Positions 41,832-53,415 of a stretch of 64,000 nt of DNA are shown piece by piece. How positions within the stretch are numbered: position 1 is the stretch's first letter; each line of letters begins with the position of its first letter. Under the pieces are notes generated by a model, which was not told the origin of the DNA, ran no database searches, and was given only the letters and a program-made list of their open reading frames with translations. The stretch is from Viola odorata (lineage: Eukaryota > Streptophyta > Magnoliopsida > Malpighiales > Violaceae), in the NCBI GenBank assembly GCA_963691705.1, contig OY829542.1:32412579-32476578 (forward strand), in the 5' to 3' direction. The position numbers and the translations under genes were made by a program.

Positions 41832-42739
41832 CTTTTACTTTTCCTGAAATTCACAACACCAAAGAAAACGTAAAATTGCACTAACCTAGCACTCCCTCAC
41901 GTGTTTACTCTCGTGTTTAATCACTCTAATAATCTCACAAATTCTCTCGAAAATCCCTGCAATGTTCAAGTGTTAGTGAGACTCAAGAATCCAAAGAAAA
42001 GCTTCCAAGAAGACTCTCAAAGAAAACTAGCACTGAAAAGAATGGTGACACTTGATATTTGAGTAATTGTAAGAACAACCAATCAAACAAATAGCAAGTA
42101 GAGTAGAAGGCAATTTCAAGGAATCAAGCAAGCTCAAATTGACTCGAACGGACTCAAACAAATTCAATATCAGTTATGATTGTAATATCCAATCGCAGTG
42201 CAATTTAATTCCTTGATAAATCTGGTTTTTATGGAGCAAATACTTCTATATATTTTTGTATTTGCAGAATCTAATCCCTTTCTTTTCTTTGGGAATTTTC
42301 CCTGTGTTTTTTTTTTTTTTTTTTTGACAGCAAAACACAATTTAGTGTTTTGATCAGAACTTTTTACTCTGAACTCCGAATAGACCGATTCTTTTTGATT
42401 CAGAAGCCCAACAGATTCAGCTTTCCAACGAAACCACAATCACCCAAATCGGACTTCAGTTGCTATATATATAAATATAAATTCAACAACTGATACTGAA
42501 CAGAATTTTCCCTTGTATTTCGTGACCTTCTTGTGGGTAGAAAACGCAAGTAATTTAGCGAATTTCAACACAACAGACTGGAACGAAACACAACCAATTG
42601 TATTCAAGTAACTAACCAAGCACAGCAAAGAAATCGGTTTTAGAATGGAGTAGAAAGAGAATACCGATTTCAACAAAGAAAACTTGAAACAATTGAAGAT
42701 ACTTACCAATCTTTGAACGCCTTAAGCTCCGCTACCAAC
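41832..42739 (-). other. R11 leader and primer site
   Basis: Primer site 42726-42737. The leader has the CACGTGAGGGAG block (41892-41903) with an acceptor-like TTTCAG ending at 41844, 57 nt from the GT. It also has a poly-T/A run (42308-42325) and the GATTCGG module. No gene. Confidence 0.82.
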
Positions 42740-43409
42740 TGATACGATCTTGGCTCCTTAGGATGCGTAGCACCAAATTTGATCTTTGTTCAAAGACGGA
42801 TTTCCTGCGGAAATAGATAACTCGACAAGTACGAGCTTAGACCACTTAGCTAACCTGTGCTAAGAGCCCTAATCGATTTCAAGTCAAGGGTCTTGAATCG
42901 GGTTCTTAGGACTAGACTCAACAATGTGACAATCACACTAAGATAAACGACACAATAATACAATTCCAAGATTTACTTGTATACGACTCAAGTATTGCGG
43001 ACTCAAGAAGAACAAGGTTCAACCGACTTGAACAAGGGGCGGAGATTGAAGAGAATATCTCAATTTATCAAATAACAGCCAACCTAATAAGGAGGCAAAG
43101 TAGTTCCTTATATAGGTTACAATCAAACCCTAAAAGCAAACCTAATAGGAATAGAAGTAGGACTTCTAAAATAGGAAGATAGCTTAACTAATTAAACTGT
43201 TTAATTAACTAATTTAAGCTTAAAGTAATTTAAAGTCAACAACTTAAATCTTCAGTCAACGCGCCAGCTTCTGGACACGCGAAACGGGCAGGAGCCGTTT
43301 TGAACAATCGGCACGCGCGACAGATGAGTGAATCGGCAACGGCTGAGTGAAACGGGCAGATGCCGATTTCGTGAGAACGGTCAGAGCCGTTTTGAACGAA
43401 TCGGACAAG
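42740..43409 (-). repeat. R11 5' LTR, truncated (670 bp)
   Basis: The R/U5 end and most of U3 are present. The first ~240 bp are missing at 43409, where sequence passes from ACAAG into R10 (GCCTCATG). The upstream flank and TSD are lost with it. Confidence 0.9.
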
Positions 43410-43522
43410 GCCTCATGATTGGCCCGACCAACCCGTGAGACTTGGCGCGGACTTCATGGGTTCCTCGACCACCCCGCGAGGCCTTGGTGTGGATACGAGG
43501 CATGGTCCTTGAGCTCATATCA

Positions 43523-44813
43523 CCATGCTAGACGAAAAGGTGTTAGGGTAAGTGAAATCAATAAACGGGTCAGCACAAGGTGAAACCAAAAGAGGTGAAG
43601 GGAAAGAAGTCGTGTGTGGGAGATTGGAAGTGGTAGTCTTCCAAAGGGGGAAGGGGGAAGGGGGGGGGGGGGGTCCTTGGCAGTTTTGGGGTGCTTGACA
43701 ATGCCTTGGCAGCTGCTTGGGACCTTGCAAAAGAGATGAAACCATCCTAGAGTAAAAGGAGTTAGTGTGAGTAAAGTGAAGGAAAGGGTCCTTAACCTCG
43801 GCCAAATGGCACGGGTTAGGGATCATAGTTGCTTTTCTCACCGCATTCCTCATGGCACATAAGACTACTTTCCTCTTTGCCCCCGGCTCACCATGTTCAC
43901 TCTTTAACTTTCCCCTTGCTGAAATTTCTTCACACGGCGCATGCTCTCTTTTTTCATGCGCGTTCTTTTCCTCACTCACCACACTCACATTCTTCACTCC
44001 AATCGGCACATGCTCATTTTTTTCATGGCTGTTTTTATCCTCACACACACTCCTTACTTTCTTCTCTCCACACCACTCACTCAAAGGATCCAAAATAGTA
44101 GGTAGAGTAATGGCAGCCCATGCCTTGGTCAACTTGGCTTGGTCAGCACGTACTTGCGAGGGAGGCAAAGGGGGAATGAGGAACTTGTTGTCCCGGTGTG
44201 TCAACTTGTATGTGTTGAGGAAGCCGTCGTGGACAGCTCGCCTATCAAATTGCCACGTGCGCCCTAGAAGGAGGTGGCTGGAGTTCATGGGTGCAACATC
44301 ACAAACGCGCTCGTCCGCATAAGTGCCGATAGAGAAAGGAATGGAAACTTGCCTAGACACATTGATGGCCCTGCCATCATTTAACCAACTTAGGTCATAG
44401 GGATGGGGGTGGGCAATTGTGGGCAGCCCCAAGGAGTGGACAAGGAGCTCACTAGCCACATCCGCACAACTTCCGTTGTCTAACAGAATAGAAATCACTA
44501 AACCGTGTGCTAGGCTGCGGGTAAGAAAGAGATTGTCCCGTTGGTCAAGGGCAGCCGCTTGGGGTTTGGCATGGATGGCTAAGGTACGTCGAACCACTAA
44601 ACACTTGGGTATATCTACACAAGCGTACCCCTCCTCAATCACTTTCCTAACTGGAATCAACCCTTGGCTATCCTCCTCGTCCTCGTCATCACTTACTATC
44701 TCCCCGCTGTCCCGTATGATCATTACCCTCCTATTAGAGCATTCAGCCCTCATGTGGCCTTTCCCTCTACATTTAAAACATGTGATGTTCCTTGAAGGGG
44801 TTCTAGGGGTAGG
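43523..44813 (-). pseudogene. R9 fragment b: nucleocapsid, protease and linker
   Basis: Open frame of about 430 codons. CCHC knuckle CFKCRGKGHMRAEC, acidic stretch, protease ILLDNGSCADVASE with LLLGRTWQFD, then a linker with HEKNEH and HEKREH, and a Pro-rich section (PPPPPSPFPLW) encoded by a long C/G run. It resembles R2 more than R11 (HSLGLPT, HLLLG, NTYKL). It continues at 35526 on one side and at 51705 on the other after removal of R10 and R12. Confidence 0.87.
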
Positions 44814-45739
44814 TGATACGATCCTCACTAGGCGTGAATCGTTTCTCCTTAAGCGATCGTTGTCCAAGAGTGGATTCGTGCGGAATAGTAATTCAATCTT
44901 GCGCTGACCCTATTGGACGTGATTATCCAACCAACCCAGCTACGTAATCAAGGATCTTGCTCGAACTTCTAACCCTCTAACCCTTGGTGAGGTTAGCAAC
45001 CTAGATAGGCGAACAATAGAATGAACTTTCGATTTACTTGAGTTGTTCTTCGAGTGTTCGGACTCAAAGGATTCAAGGTTCTTAGTGAGATCAATTAACG
45101 CAAGTATTTGGCTGAAAAAGATCTGGATTTTATTAAGCCAAGCGGCTGCCCTTAAATAGGCGCAAATACACAAATACAAATCCTCGTAGGCATTGAACTT
45201 CTACTAAGTATTAAACTCTACTAGCTAATTTAATTAATTAATTAAATACTAATACTAGTACTAAGTAAATTAGTACATAATAAAATAAAGAAGTCCTTCG
45301 CTTGAGAGAACTTCAAAGGACGCGTCTTCTTTCTCAAGTCGGAGTCCTATGCGCATTAGGACTTGCGCATTGGACGTTTTGCCTCGCGCCATCTTCCAAA
45401 CGGCTCGAGCCCTTCCTTTGAAACTTTGCCAACTTCTCCTAGACATTCCCAGCTATCTTGTATTTCGTTGGAGGCTCGGGAAATATCGTTTAATTCTGAC
45501 TTGGCTCGAGCGTCCATTTCGTGTGCGCTAGGTGCGGTCAACAATGTGAGTAACCTCGGCTCTTATGTGCGCAATGTCGAGTCTTCTATCAAGGACTCGC
45601 GCTGAATCTCCTCTTGCATGAATAATGAGAGCTGACTTGAATGCCTCTTCGAGCCTTGGCGTGTCATCGGGCCAAGGGGTGGCAAGGGTACGCTCGCGGG
45701 TTTGCGGTAGGTGTGCGATGCGTACTACGGTTTGCATCA
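44814..45739 (-). repeat. R12 3' LTR (926 bp)
   Basis: Minus-strand TGATGCAAACCGTAG to GGATCGTATCA. PPT complement GTCCCTCCCCCTTCC at 45740-45754. Lacks a ~21-bp segment present in the 5' LTR near 51650. Confidence 0.93.
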
Positions 45740-47236
45740 GTCCCTCCCCCTTCCAAAGGATTCGTCCTCGAATCCGATCCTTCCTCTTCGTCTTCCACCC
45801 AATCACATAGTGTCAAATCCGAGACATTAAAGGTCGAACTCACGGGTCCATAGTCTTCGGGTAGGTCTAGCACATAAGCGTTTCTCCACTATCAAAAACA
45901 GTCCATCACCTCTAGCCGAAATTTTATTCCTTCTCAAGGCTGGAAATCTCTCATGCCTTAAATGTAACCAAACCCAATCTCCCACGCTGAAGGATGCGGT
46001 TGTTCTTCCTTGGTTTTTCTTGCAAACCAAACGCTCATTCATCTTTTCAATGTTATTCTTGACTTGCTCATGAATTTTCTTCACTGCTGCCGCCTTCGAT
46101 TCTCCATCTAAACTTACGGCATCTTGCAAAGGTAAAGGTGCTAAGTCAAGCGGTGTCAATGGATTGAAACCGTATACCACCTGAAATGGTGTGAAACCGG
46201 TGCTTGAATGTATGGCTCAGTTGTAGGCAAATTCCATAAAGGGCAATTGGTCATCCCACTTTGAAACATGCTTGCCAACCAATGCTCTCAACAATGAACC
46301 GACTGTCCGATTCACAACTTCTGTTTGACCATCGGTTTGGGGATGACACGAAGTTGAAAACAGTAGCTTCGTCCACAAACGCCTCCACAATACTCGCCAA
46401 AAATGGCTAAGGAACTTCCCATCTCGATCACTCACAATACTAGTCGGCATTCCATGTAAGCGAACCACTTCCTTAAAGAATAAATTGGCGATGTAGCTTG
46501 CGTCATTTGTAGTGGTACATGGAATAAAATGAGCCATTTTTTAGAATCGATCCACCACGACAAAGATGCAATCCTTCCCTTTCTATGACTTCAGCAGTCC
46601 AACCATGAAATCCATAGACAAATCTGTCCAAGGATGAGTAGGGGTTGGTAGGGGCAGGTATTCTCCATGACTCGCAACTTTAGACTTCGCTTTGCGACAA
46701 GTAACACAACGAGCCACAATTCGAACCACATCTCTCTTCATATGCGGCCAATAAAAATGCCCTTTCACTACCTCTAGCGTCTTGGTCACACCGAAGTGTC
46801 CCATGAGTCCACCACCGTGCGACTCCCATACTAGCAACTCGCGCATAGAGCAATGCGGAATGCATAGCCGTTGGTGCTTGAATAAGTACCCATTATGTTG
46901 ATAAAACTTAGAACCATGGGTTGTAGCACATGTAGAGTATATGCCTTGAAAATCCGAATCAAGAGGGTAAAGGGAGATGATGTGCGAGAACCCAAGAAGT
47001 TTCGCACTAAGAGATGAAATTAGGGCATACCTCCTTGACAAGGCGTCGGCCACTATGTTCTCCTTCCCTTGCTTATACTTGATGTGATACGGAAACGCCT
47101 CTATGAACTCCATCCAAGTGGCGTGTCTTTTTTTAAATTTTCCTTGCCCCTTTAGGTATTTTAAACTTAGATGATCGGTGTGCACTAGGAACTCTCGCGG
47201 CATGAGGTAATGTTGCCAAACTTCCAAGGCACGCAC
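45740..47236 (-). pseudogene. R12 RNase H end and integrase
   Basis: [13 protein letters not shown] and [13 protein letters not shown], then [12 protein letters not shown] ... [35 protein letters not shown], and SSTFNVSDL with SRTNPLEGGG at the PPT. It is broken after GLLKS (46583), before MAHFIPC (46537), after FAYN (46217) and near the GPF module (45880). Non-functional. Confidence 0.88.
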
Positions 47237-48547
47237 GAGCGCATATAGCTCCTTATCATAAGTCGAATACCGTAGTTGTGCATCCTTTAACTTTTCACTA
47301 AAGAACGCAATCGGTCATTGCTCTTGTATCAAGACAGCTCCAATGCCGATGCCACTTGCATCGCATTCCACTTCGAATGCCTTTTCGAAATTAGGCAAGG
47401 CTAGAACCAGTGCGGTGCACATACTTTCTTTAAGCGCTTGAAACGCTTGCTCTTGTGGCTGCTCCCACGCGAATGGTACCCCTTTCTTTGTCAACTCATT
47501 CAAAGGTGCAGCTAGGGTACTGAAATCCTTGACAAAGCGCCTATAAAAGCTCGCTACGCCATGGAACGAACGTATATCACTCACGTTCTTAGGTGTAGGC
47601 CAATCCCGAATTGCCTTGACCTTCTCTTCATCTACCTTGACGCCTTCCACACTTACAATAAACCCTAGAAAGCTCACTTGGGTGAGGGCGAACGAACACT
47701 TGTTCGCCTTGGCATATAACTTTTGTTCTCTTAGGGTTTCAAACACTTGGCGTAGATGTGAACCATGTTCTTCGATAGACCGGCTGTAGATTAGGATGCC
47801 ATCGAAGTAGACCACTATAAACTTCCCAATAAATCACCTAAGCACATGGTTCATCAACCTCATGAAGGTGCTAGGTGCGTTAGTCAAACCAAAGGGCATA
47901 ACTAACCATTCCTAAAGACCGTGCTTGGTCTTGAATGCCGATTTCCATTCATCTCCTTCCTTCATTCGGATTTGGTGGTAGCCGCTCATTAGGTCAATCT
48001 TTGAGAACACTTGGCTGCCACTCAATTCGTCTAACATGTCATCCAACCTTGGAATAGGGTGACGATATTTGACAGTGATTTTGTTCACGGCTCTACAGTC
48101 AACACACATGCGCCATGAACCATCTTTCTTTGGTACTAAAATAACGGGCACGGCGCAAGGAGAGAGGCTCTCTCGCACATATCCTCAGCTTAAGAGCTCG
48201 TCTACTTGCCGTTGTAGTTCCTTAGTCTCCTCGGGGTTACTTCGATAGGCTGCTCGGTTCGGAATAGTGGAAGCCGGAACGAAGTCAATTTGATGCTCAA
48301 TCCCTCGGATTGGAGGCAATCCCGCAGGCATCTCATCCGGTAGAACATCTTCGAATTCTCTCAATAATTCGGTGATAATGGGAGGTGTAGAGTGTAGGGA
48401 TGAAGTAGAAGAGGATAGACAGTAGGGTTTGAAACGAAGTACGATCAACGACTTACTTGTTTCGCAATTTAGATTGCGCATTAGGAGTGCTCGCCGAATG
48501 CCCTTTCCTTTGGCGAAGAGGCTCACCTTCTTTCCCCCAATCTTCAC
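47237..48547 (-). pseudogene. R12 RT and RNase H (broken)
   Basis: Segments: GKKVSLFAKGKGIRR and [14 protein letters not shown] (48185-48547), [18 protein letters not shown] (47912-48178), YFDGILIYS to IQEQ (47315-47815). Separating stops occur at 48185, 47912, before FIGKF, and at 47315. The catalytic motif reads YFDG instead of YFDD, so RT would be inactive even if the frame were open. Confidence 0.9.
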
Positions 48548-48564
48548 TTCGTTTGAACCACTTT

Positions 48565-50580
48565 TTACTTCTTTCTCGTCTTCACTAATCTTCTTAGAAA
48601 TCTCCCACTCCGCATGGGCTTCTCAAGCCATTGTTGATCTTCGAATACTTGCTTTCGAGTCAAAGGTGCAAGTGAATACTTTTTGCCATCTTTGAACAAC
48701 TTATACTTGTTCGTTCTTCCATCATGTATTGCTGATGTATCAAATTGCCACGGCCTCCCTAGCAACATATGGCTCGCATGCATAGGTATTATGTCGCAAA
48801 GGACCTCGTCCTTGTACCTCCCAGTCGCGAGTGCGACTAGTGCTTGTTGACTCACTTTAATGGCATTGCCATTGTTCATCCATTGTAGTGCGTATGGCCT
48901 TGGATGTCGAATAGTTGTTAGCCCTAGCTTGTGGACCAACATAGTACTCACACAATTGGTGCAGCTACCATTGTCTATGATGATAGAACAACCGGTTTTG
49001 TTGATGATGCCTTGAGTATGGAACAAATTCTCTCGTTGCTCATCCTCTTGCGCTTCTTCCTCTTTAACTTGCGCACTTAGGTTGCGCCTTGTTACCATGG
49101 CCAAAGAATGGATGACACTTTCATCCGAATCACTATCTTCATGTGTAGCCTCGGCTTCTTCAACCTTTTCTTGTTCATCATCCGATGCTAACTCGCCATC
49201 ATCACGAATTAAGAGAAACCTTTTGTTGGGACACTCGGATTGCTTGTGTCCTCTTCCCGCACATTTGAAGCAAACGATGTCCTTAGTCGCCGGCCTACTA
49301 GAGGTTGTATTAGGGTTGAGGTTAGGTGCTCTCGGTGGATTAGGGTTGCTGCTTGGGCCCTTGTATTCCAACGGTAAAACCCTAGGTGGTGCGCGACCTC
49401 CTTTCTCTTCTTTATTCCACGGCGGCTTCTTCCATCCTTGTGCCCTAGTGGCTATTTGACTAGAGTAAGTAGCCCTAGCCTTGGTTTGTCTTTCTATCTT
49501 CACGGCCATGTGAAGCATCTCTTCCAAGGATCGGTAATACACCAAATCCAACTTGCTTGCGATCTCGCGGTTAAGTCCATTGAAGAAACGAGCCATGGTG
49601 GCCTCTTCTTCCTCTTCGATTTGAGCCCTTGATATAGCGATCTCTAGCTCGTTGAAGTACTCACTAACCGATCTAGTTCCTTGAGTCATGGCTTGCAAGC
49701 GCTGGTATAGATCCCTTTGGAAATAAGAAGGGATGAAACGCCTTCTCATCTCTAGCTTCATCTCTTCCCATGTTCGTATGGGTGGTGCGTTTGCCCTACG
49801 CTTCAACTTGTGGAGTTGTTCCCACCAATGCACGGCATAACCATTGAATTCCACGGCTGCCAATAGGACCTTCTTGTCCTCAGAATAATTATGGAGCAAG
49901 AAGATCGATTCGACCCTTTGCTCCCATGTGAAATATGCGTCGGGGTCGTCTGTCCCATCAAAATGTGGTATCCGTAGCTTGATGCTATTGAGATTAGCAT
50001 CAACTCGGTCTTCCTCTCTAGGCCGCCGCTCATTAGCTCGGTCGCGCCTAAAGACGTGAGGCTCCTCTTCCTCATATGCATCGTTCCAGTGCGTTCGGGC
50101 TGGTTGACGCCACTGCTCTTCCTCTCGCATGAAGTCCCATCGCGGTGCGCCCTCGGTGCACTGCGCAGTTTGCCTATGCGCATGGCGTGTTAGGCGCTCG
50201 GCCTCGATGCATTGGTCTTGCGCTGAAGTGCGGTGTGGTCTTTCCTCATCTTTGCCCAATAGGAAATGACGCTCCTCATTCTGTTCTCCATTAAAACCCT
50301 TAGGAAAATCTGCAAGCGGATCCGGTTTGTCCTCCTCTCGCTCCCCATCATAAAGGTGAGCGGCTTGTTGTGGATTTAGGGTTTGAGTGATGTGAGGAAT
50401 AGGTGTGGTCTTCCCCTTGTTTTTGTCTTCGTTCCTCTCGGAGCTGCTCTCTGATTGGAACGCTTCCATCTTGTCCATTCCTGCCATCAATTGCACGAGT
50501 AGGTCTCGCACGCTTGGATTGTCAATCCCTTCGGTCTTTTCCGATTCCTTCTCAATTCTAATTCCTAAATCTTGAGACAT
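48565..50580 (-). pseudogene. R12 gag, nucleocapsid and protease
   Basis: ATG at 50580 (MSQDLGIRIEKESEK). Capsid core LRIPHFDGTDDPDAYFTWEQR, AVHWWEQL, RRRFIPSYF, GTRSVSEYFNELE; CCHC knuckle CFKCAGRGHKQSEC; protease IIIDNGSCTNCVST; LLGRPWQFD. About 670 codons are open, longer than neighbours. The frame is lost after QQWLEK (48600s) by a one-base shift. The upstream extension to 50682 is probably leader. Confidence 0.9.
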
Positions 50581-50759
50581 ACTTTCTTTTCTTTTGTTTT
50601 TGTTTTTGACTCTTTTTGAAACGTAAATACAAAAAGATGGATGAAGGTGATTTGACTCCGGACTAGAGTTAAATCGACACAAAGGAATAACAATAACGAT
50701 ATTGAAATAAACGAACTAAAAGTTACCAAACTTAGACGGTCTTTCGCTCCGCTACCAAC
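50581..50759 (-). other. R12 leader and primer site
   Basis: Only about 180 bp, much shorter than in other families. Primer site 50746-50757. The CACGTGAGGGAG block is not evident here. Confidence 0.75.
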
Positions 50760-51704
50760 TGATACGATCCTCACTAGGCGTGAATCGTTTCTCCTTTAGC
50801 GATCGTTGTCCAAGAGTGGATTCGTGCGGAATAGTAACTCAATCTTTCACTGACCCTGTTGGACGTGATTATCCAACCAACCCAGCTACGCAATCAAGGA
50901 TCTTGCTCGAACTTCTAACCCTCTAACCCTTGGTGAGGTTAGCAACCTAGATAGGTGAACAATAGAATGAACTTTCGATTTACTTGAGTTGTTCTTCGAG
51001 TGTTCGGACTCAAAGGATTCAAGGTTCTTAGTGAGATCAATTAACGCAAGTATTTGGCTGAAAAAGATCTGGATTTTATTAAGCCAAGCGGCTGCCCTTA
51101 AATAGGCGCAAATACACAAATACAAATCCTCGTAGGGATTGAACTTCTACTAAGTATTAAACTCTACTAGCTAATTTAATTATTTAATTAAATACTAATA
51201 CTAATACTAAGTAAATTAGTACATAATAAAATAAAGAAGTCCTTCGCTTGAGAGAACTTCAAAGGACGCGTCTTCTTTCTCAAGTCAGAGTCCTATGCGC
51301 ATTAGGACTTGCGCATTGGACGTTTTGCCTCGCCCCATCTTCCAAACGGCTCGAGCCCTTCCTTTGAAACTTTGCCAACTTCTCCTAGACATTCCCAACT
51401 ATCTTGTATTTCGTTGGAGGCTCGGGAAATATCGTTTAATTCTGACTTGGCTCGGGCGTCCATTTTGTGTGCGCTAGGTGCGGTCAACAACGTGAGTAAC
51501 CTCGGCTCTTGTGTGTGCAATGTCGGGTCTTCTGTCAAGGACTCGCGCTGAATCTCCTCTTGCATGAATAATGAGAGCTGGCTTGAAAGCCTCTTCGAGC
51601 CTTGGCGTGTCATCGGGCCAAGGGGTGGCAAGGCTACGCTCGCGGGTGAGCTACGCGCATTAGGGTTTGCGGTAGGTGTGCGATGCGTACTACGGTTCGC
51701 ATTA
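50760..51704 (-). repeat. R12 5' LTR (945 bp) with tail ORF
   Basis: U3 keeps about 134 open codons (51302-51704), including LGPMTRQGSKRLSSQLSLFM, a relative of the R1/R6/R11 tail motif. The outer terminus is TTA instead of TCA. It is joined by chance to R9 coding sequence. Confidence 0.9.
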
Positions 51705-51886
51705 GTAGGGTCGGTGTTTGGTGTGTTTTTGGTAGCCATTGCGGTGGGAGGGGTGCTGGTTGGGTAAGTGTTTGGCTTGGGCGGTAGTATGGAGTCTTGG
51801 TTGCTTTTGGGGGGGCTGAAGCGGGGTTCCAAGTTGTCTTGTAATATGGAGATGGAGTGAAAGGGGTTTTGGGTTTAGCACTTACT
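51705..51886 (-). pseudogene. R9 fragment c: gag C-terminal Pro-rich linker
   Basis: Reads KPKTPFTPSPYYKTTWNPAS in one frame and TSTPPTAMATKNTPNTDPT in the frame that matches the knuckle, with a C-run indel between. Cut on the right by R13. Confidence 0.75.
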
Positions 51887-53076
51887 TGATACGATCCTAG
51901 CCCCATGGCTAACCCCAGAGAGGTTAATGAAACCCCTACACATGAAGACAAGGCAGGAGACGCTGTTTGATCAAGCTTTCAGGCATAGGATGACATGGAA
52001 GGTGGCTTGGAGGCACCTAGCACAAGGTTTGACATCCATCCGAGTCAACCCTTGGAAGAACGGCTTCAATAAAAGATCCAGCATATATACAAGACCTATT
52101 GGAGTCTTAGGAAGGCTGTGTCCAAGTTTCAGAGCATTCGGACAAGTAAATCTCAAGGTGGATCATGGTGGCATTCTAGCTGTCAAGGAGAAGACGCCCA
52201 GGCACGACCAGCGACTTCGATTGAATCTAGACGGCGCTGTATATGTCTGAATCATGCGATCGACCACTCGTTGGAAACTTCAGGATGTTAGCTTTCATTT
52301 GGGACAAGATTCAGCTCATTTGACCCAGTGGTTTGAATGTTATAGATGTAAACATTATGGTGCGCAGTCTGTCCGCGAGACAACATACGACTTGAAGTTT
52401 CGGCCCAAACCTTGGCCCGATGATGGAGAACTCGACATGAGCAGCTGGAATGTATTTCATTATATTTATATTTACTTTAAATTAGTTTCCTTAGTTAATT
52501 AGTTAAAGAACGGCAACAACTTCTGTTTCCATTTATTTAACTAATTAGTTAATTAGTTGCCTTAATTAATTGGTTAAATAAATGGCAGCAACCTTTGTTT
52601 CCATTTATTTAATTAATTAGTTAATCAGTTTATTTAAATTAGTTAATTAAGTTAATTTCCTTAATTAGAACTCCTACTTCTATTCCTATTAGGGTTTGCT
52701 TGTAACCTTATATAAGGAGCCGTTTGGCCTCCTTAGAAACTTGGCTGATTATTTATAAAGATATTTTCTTATATTCTCTGCCCCTTTTGCGTTCAACAAC
52801 AAATGAACCTTGTTCTTCTTGAGTCTTGTAAGCTTGAGTCGTTTCAAGTAAAACCCCAAATTACTTCCATTAATTGTCTGTTCTAGGTTGATATCCGCAA
52901 GGGATATAGGCTTAGCGATTCGATTAAGATCCTTCCTTATTCGAGTTAGGTTGGTTGATGCTTAGCGATCAACAGGCTTAATTGCTTAAGAAAGTTATCC
53001 ATTCCGCAGGGAAATCCCGTCTTGAACAAAGATCAACATTGGTGCTACGTCTCCTTTGCAAACAAGGATCGTATCA
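51887..53076 (+). repeat. R13 5' LTR (1190 bp)
   Basis: TGATACGATCCTAGCC to GGATCGTATCA. It has two copies of the CAACAACTTCTGTTTCC / CAGCAACCTTTGTTTCC unit (52509, 52581) where R7 has one. TATATAAG at 52709. The U3 tail ORF has TGA in the same place as R7. Confidence 0.93.
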
Positions 53077-53340
53077 GCTGGTAGCGGAGCTTAAAGGTGT
53101 TCTTGATTGGTAAGGTATCGGTTCTGAAATTTTTTGTTTTCATTGTTGAAATCGGTTGTTCTCCTACTCCATTCAAAACCGATTTCTTTGTTGTTCTTGG
53201 TTCGTTATATGTGCAAATTTCTGGCAGTGTCAAAATTGATTTTTAATACATAGCTATTGAAGTCTGATTTTGGTGAGAAAGGTCTCGTTGGAAAGCTGTA
53301 CCTGTTAGGTTTTCGAATCAAAAAGAATCAAGTGATTCTG
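51887..53340 (+). mobile_element. R13: family-B element, 5' LTR and leader only
   Basis: LTR 51887-53076, primer site TGGTAGCGGAGC 53079-53090, and 250 bp of leader that match R7. Interrupted by R14 at 53341; the rest is beyond the window or lost. Candidate TSD TTACT (51882-51886). Confidence 0.9.
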
Positions 53341-53415
53341 TGATACGATCACACTACCCTTAAGGCTTGAAGACAAGGATATTGTTCCAAAAGGACCAAT
53401 CACAAGGAGCATGGC
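53341..53415 (+). repeat. R14 5' LTR, first 75 bp
   Basis: Starts TGATACGATCACACTACC. It ends with ATGGC, the R15 target duplication. Continues at 57226. Confidence 0.85.

Larger units (their letters stand above)
36066..43409 (-). mobile_element. R11: nearly intact autonomous Ty3/gypsy element (family A), 7.3 kb
   Basis: 3' LTR, PPT, a gag-pol frame with a single nonsense codon, leader, primer site and a truncated 5' LTR. The two LTRs differ at only about five of 670 comparable positions by eye, so it is among the youngest insertions. Left flank CACGA; the right TSD was lost with the first ~240 bp of the 5' LTR. Confidence 0.95.
35527..43522 (-). repeat. R10: solo LTR (family C/D type) split by R11, TSD CCATG
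   Basis: Outer ends TGATATGAGC (minus, at 43522) and ...GTTATCA (at 35527), flanked by CCATG at 35522-35526 and 43523-43527. Neither flank shows a primer site or PPT, so this is a recombined solo LTR. Its own sequence is 35527-36065 plus 43410-43522, about 650 bp. Confidence 0.85.
44814..51704 (-). mobile_element. R12: full-length but decayed Ty3/gypsy element, 6.9 kb, TSD GTAGG
   Basis: 3' LTR 44814-45739, 5' LTR 50760-51704, perfect GTAGG flanks (44809-44813, 51705-51709). All gag-pol domains are recognisable, but several nonsense codons and frameshifts interrupt them. Confidence 0.95.

Noticed and set aside
51302..51832. 176-aa standalone gene
   Set aside because: Composite of the R9 gag linker and R12 U3 frame across the R12 boundary.
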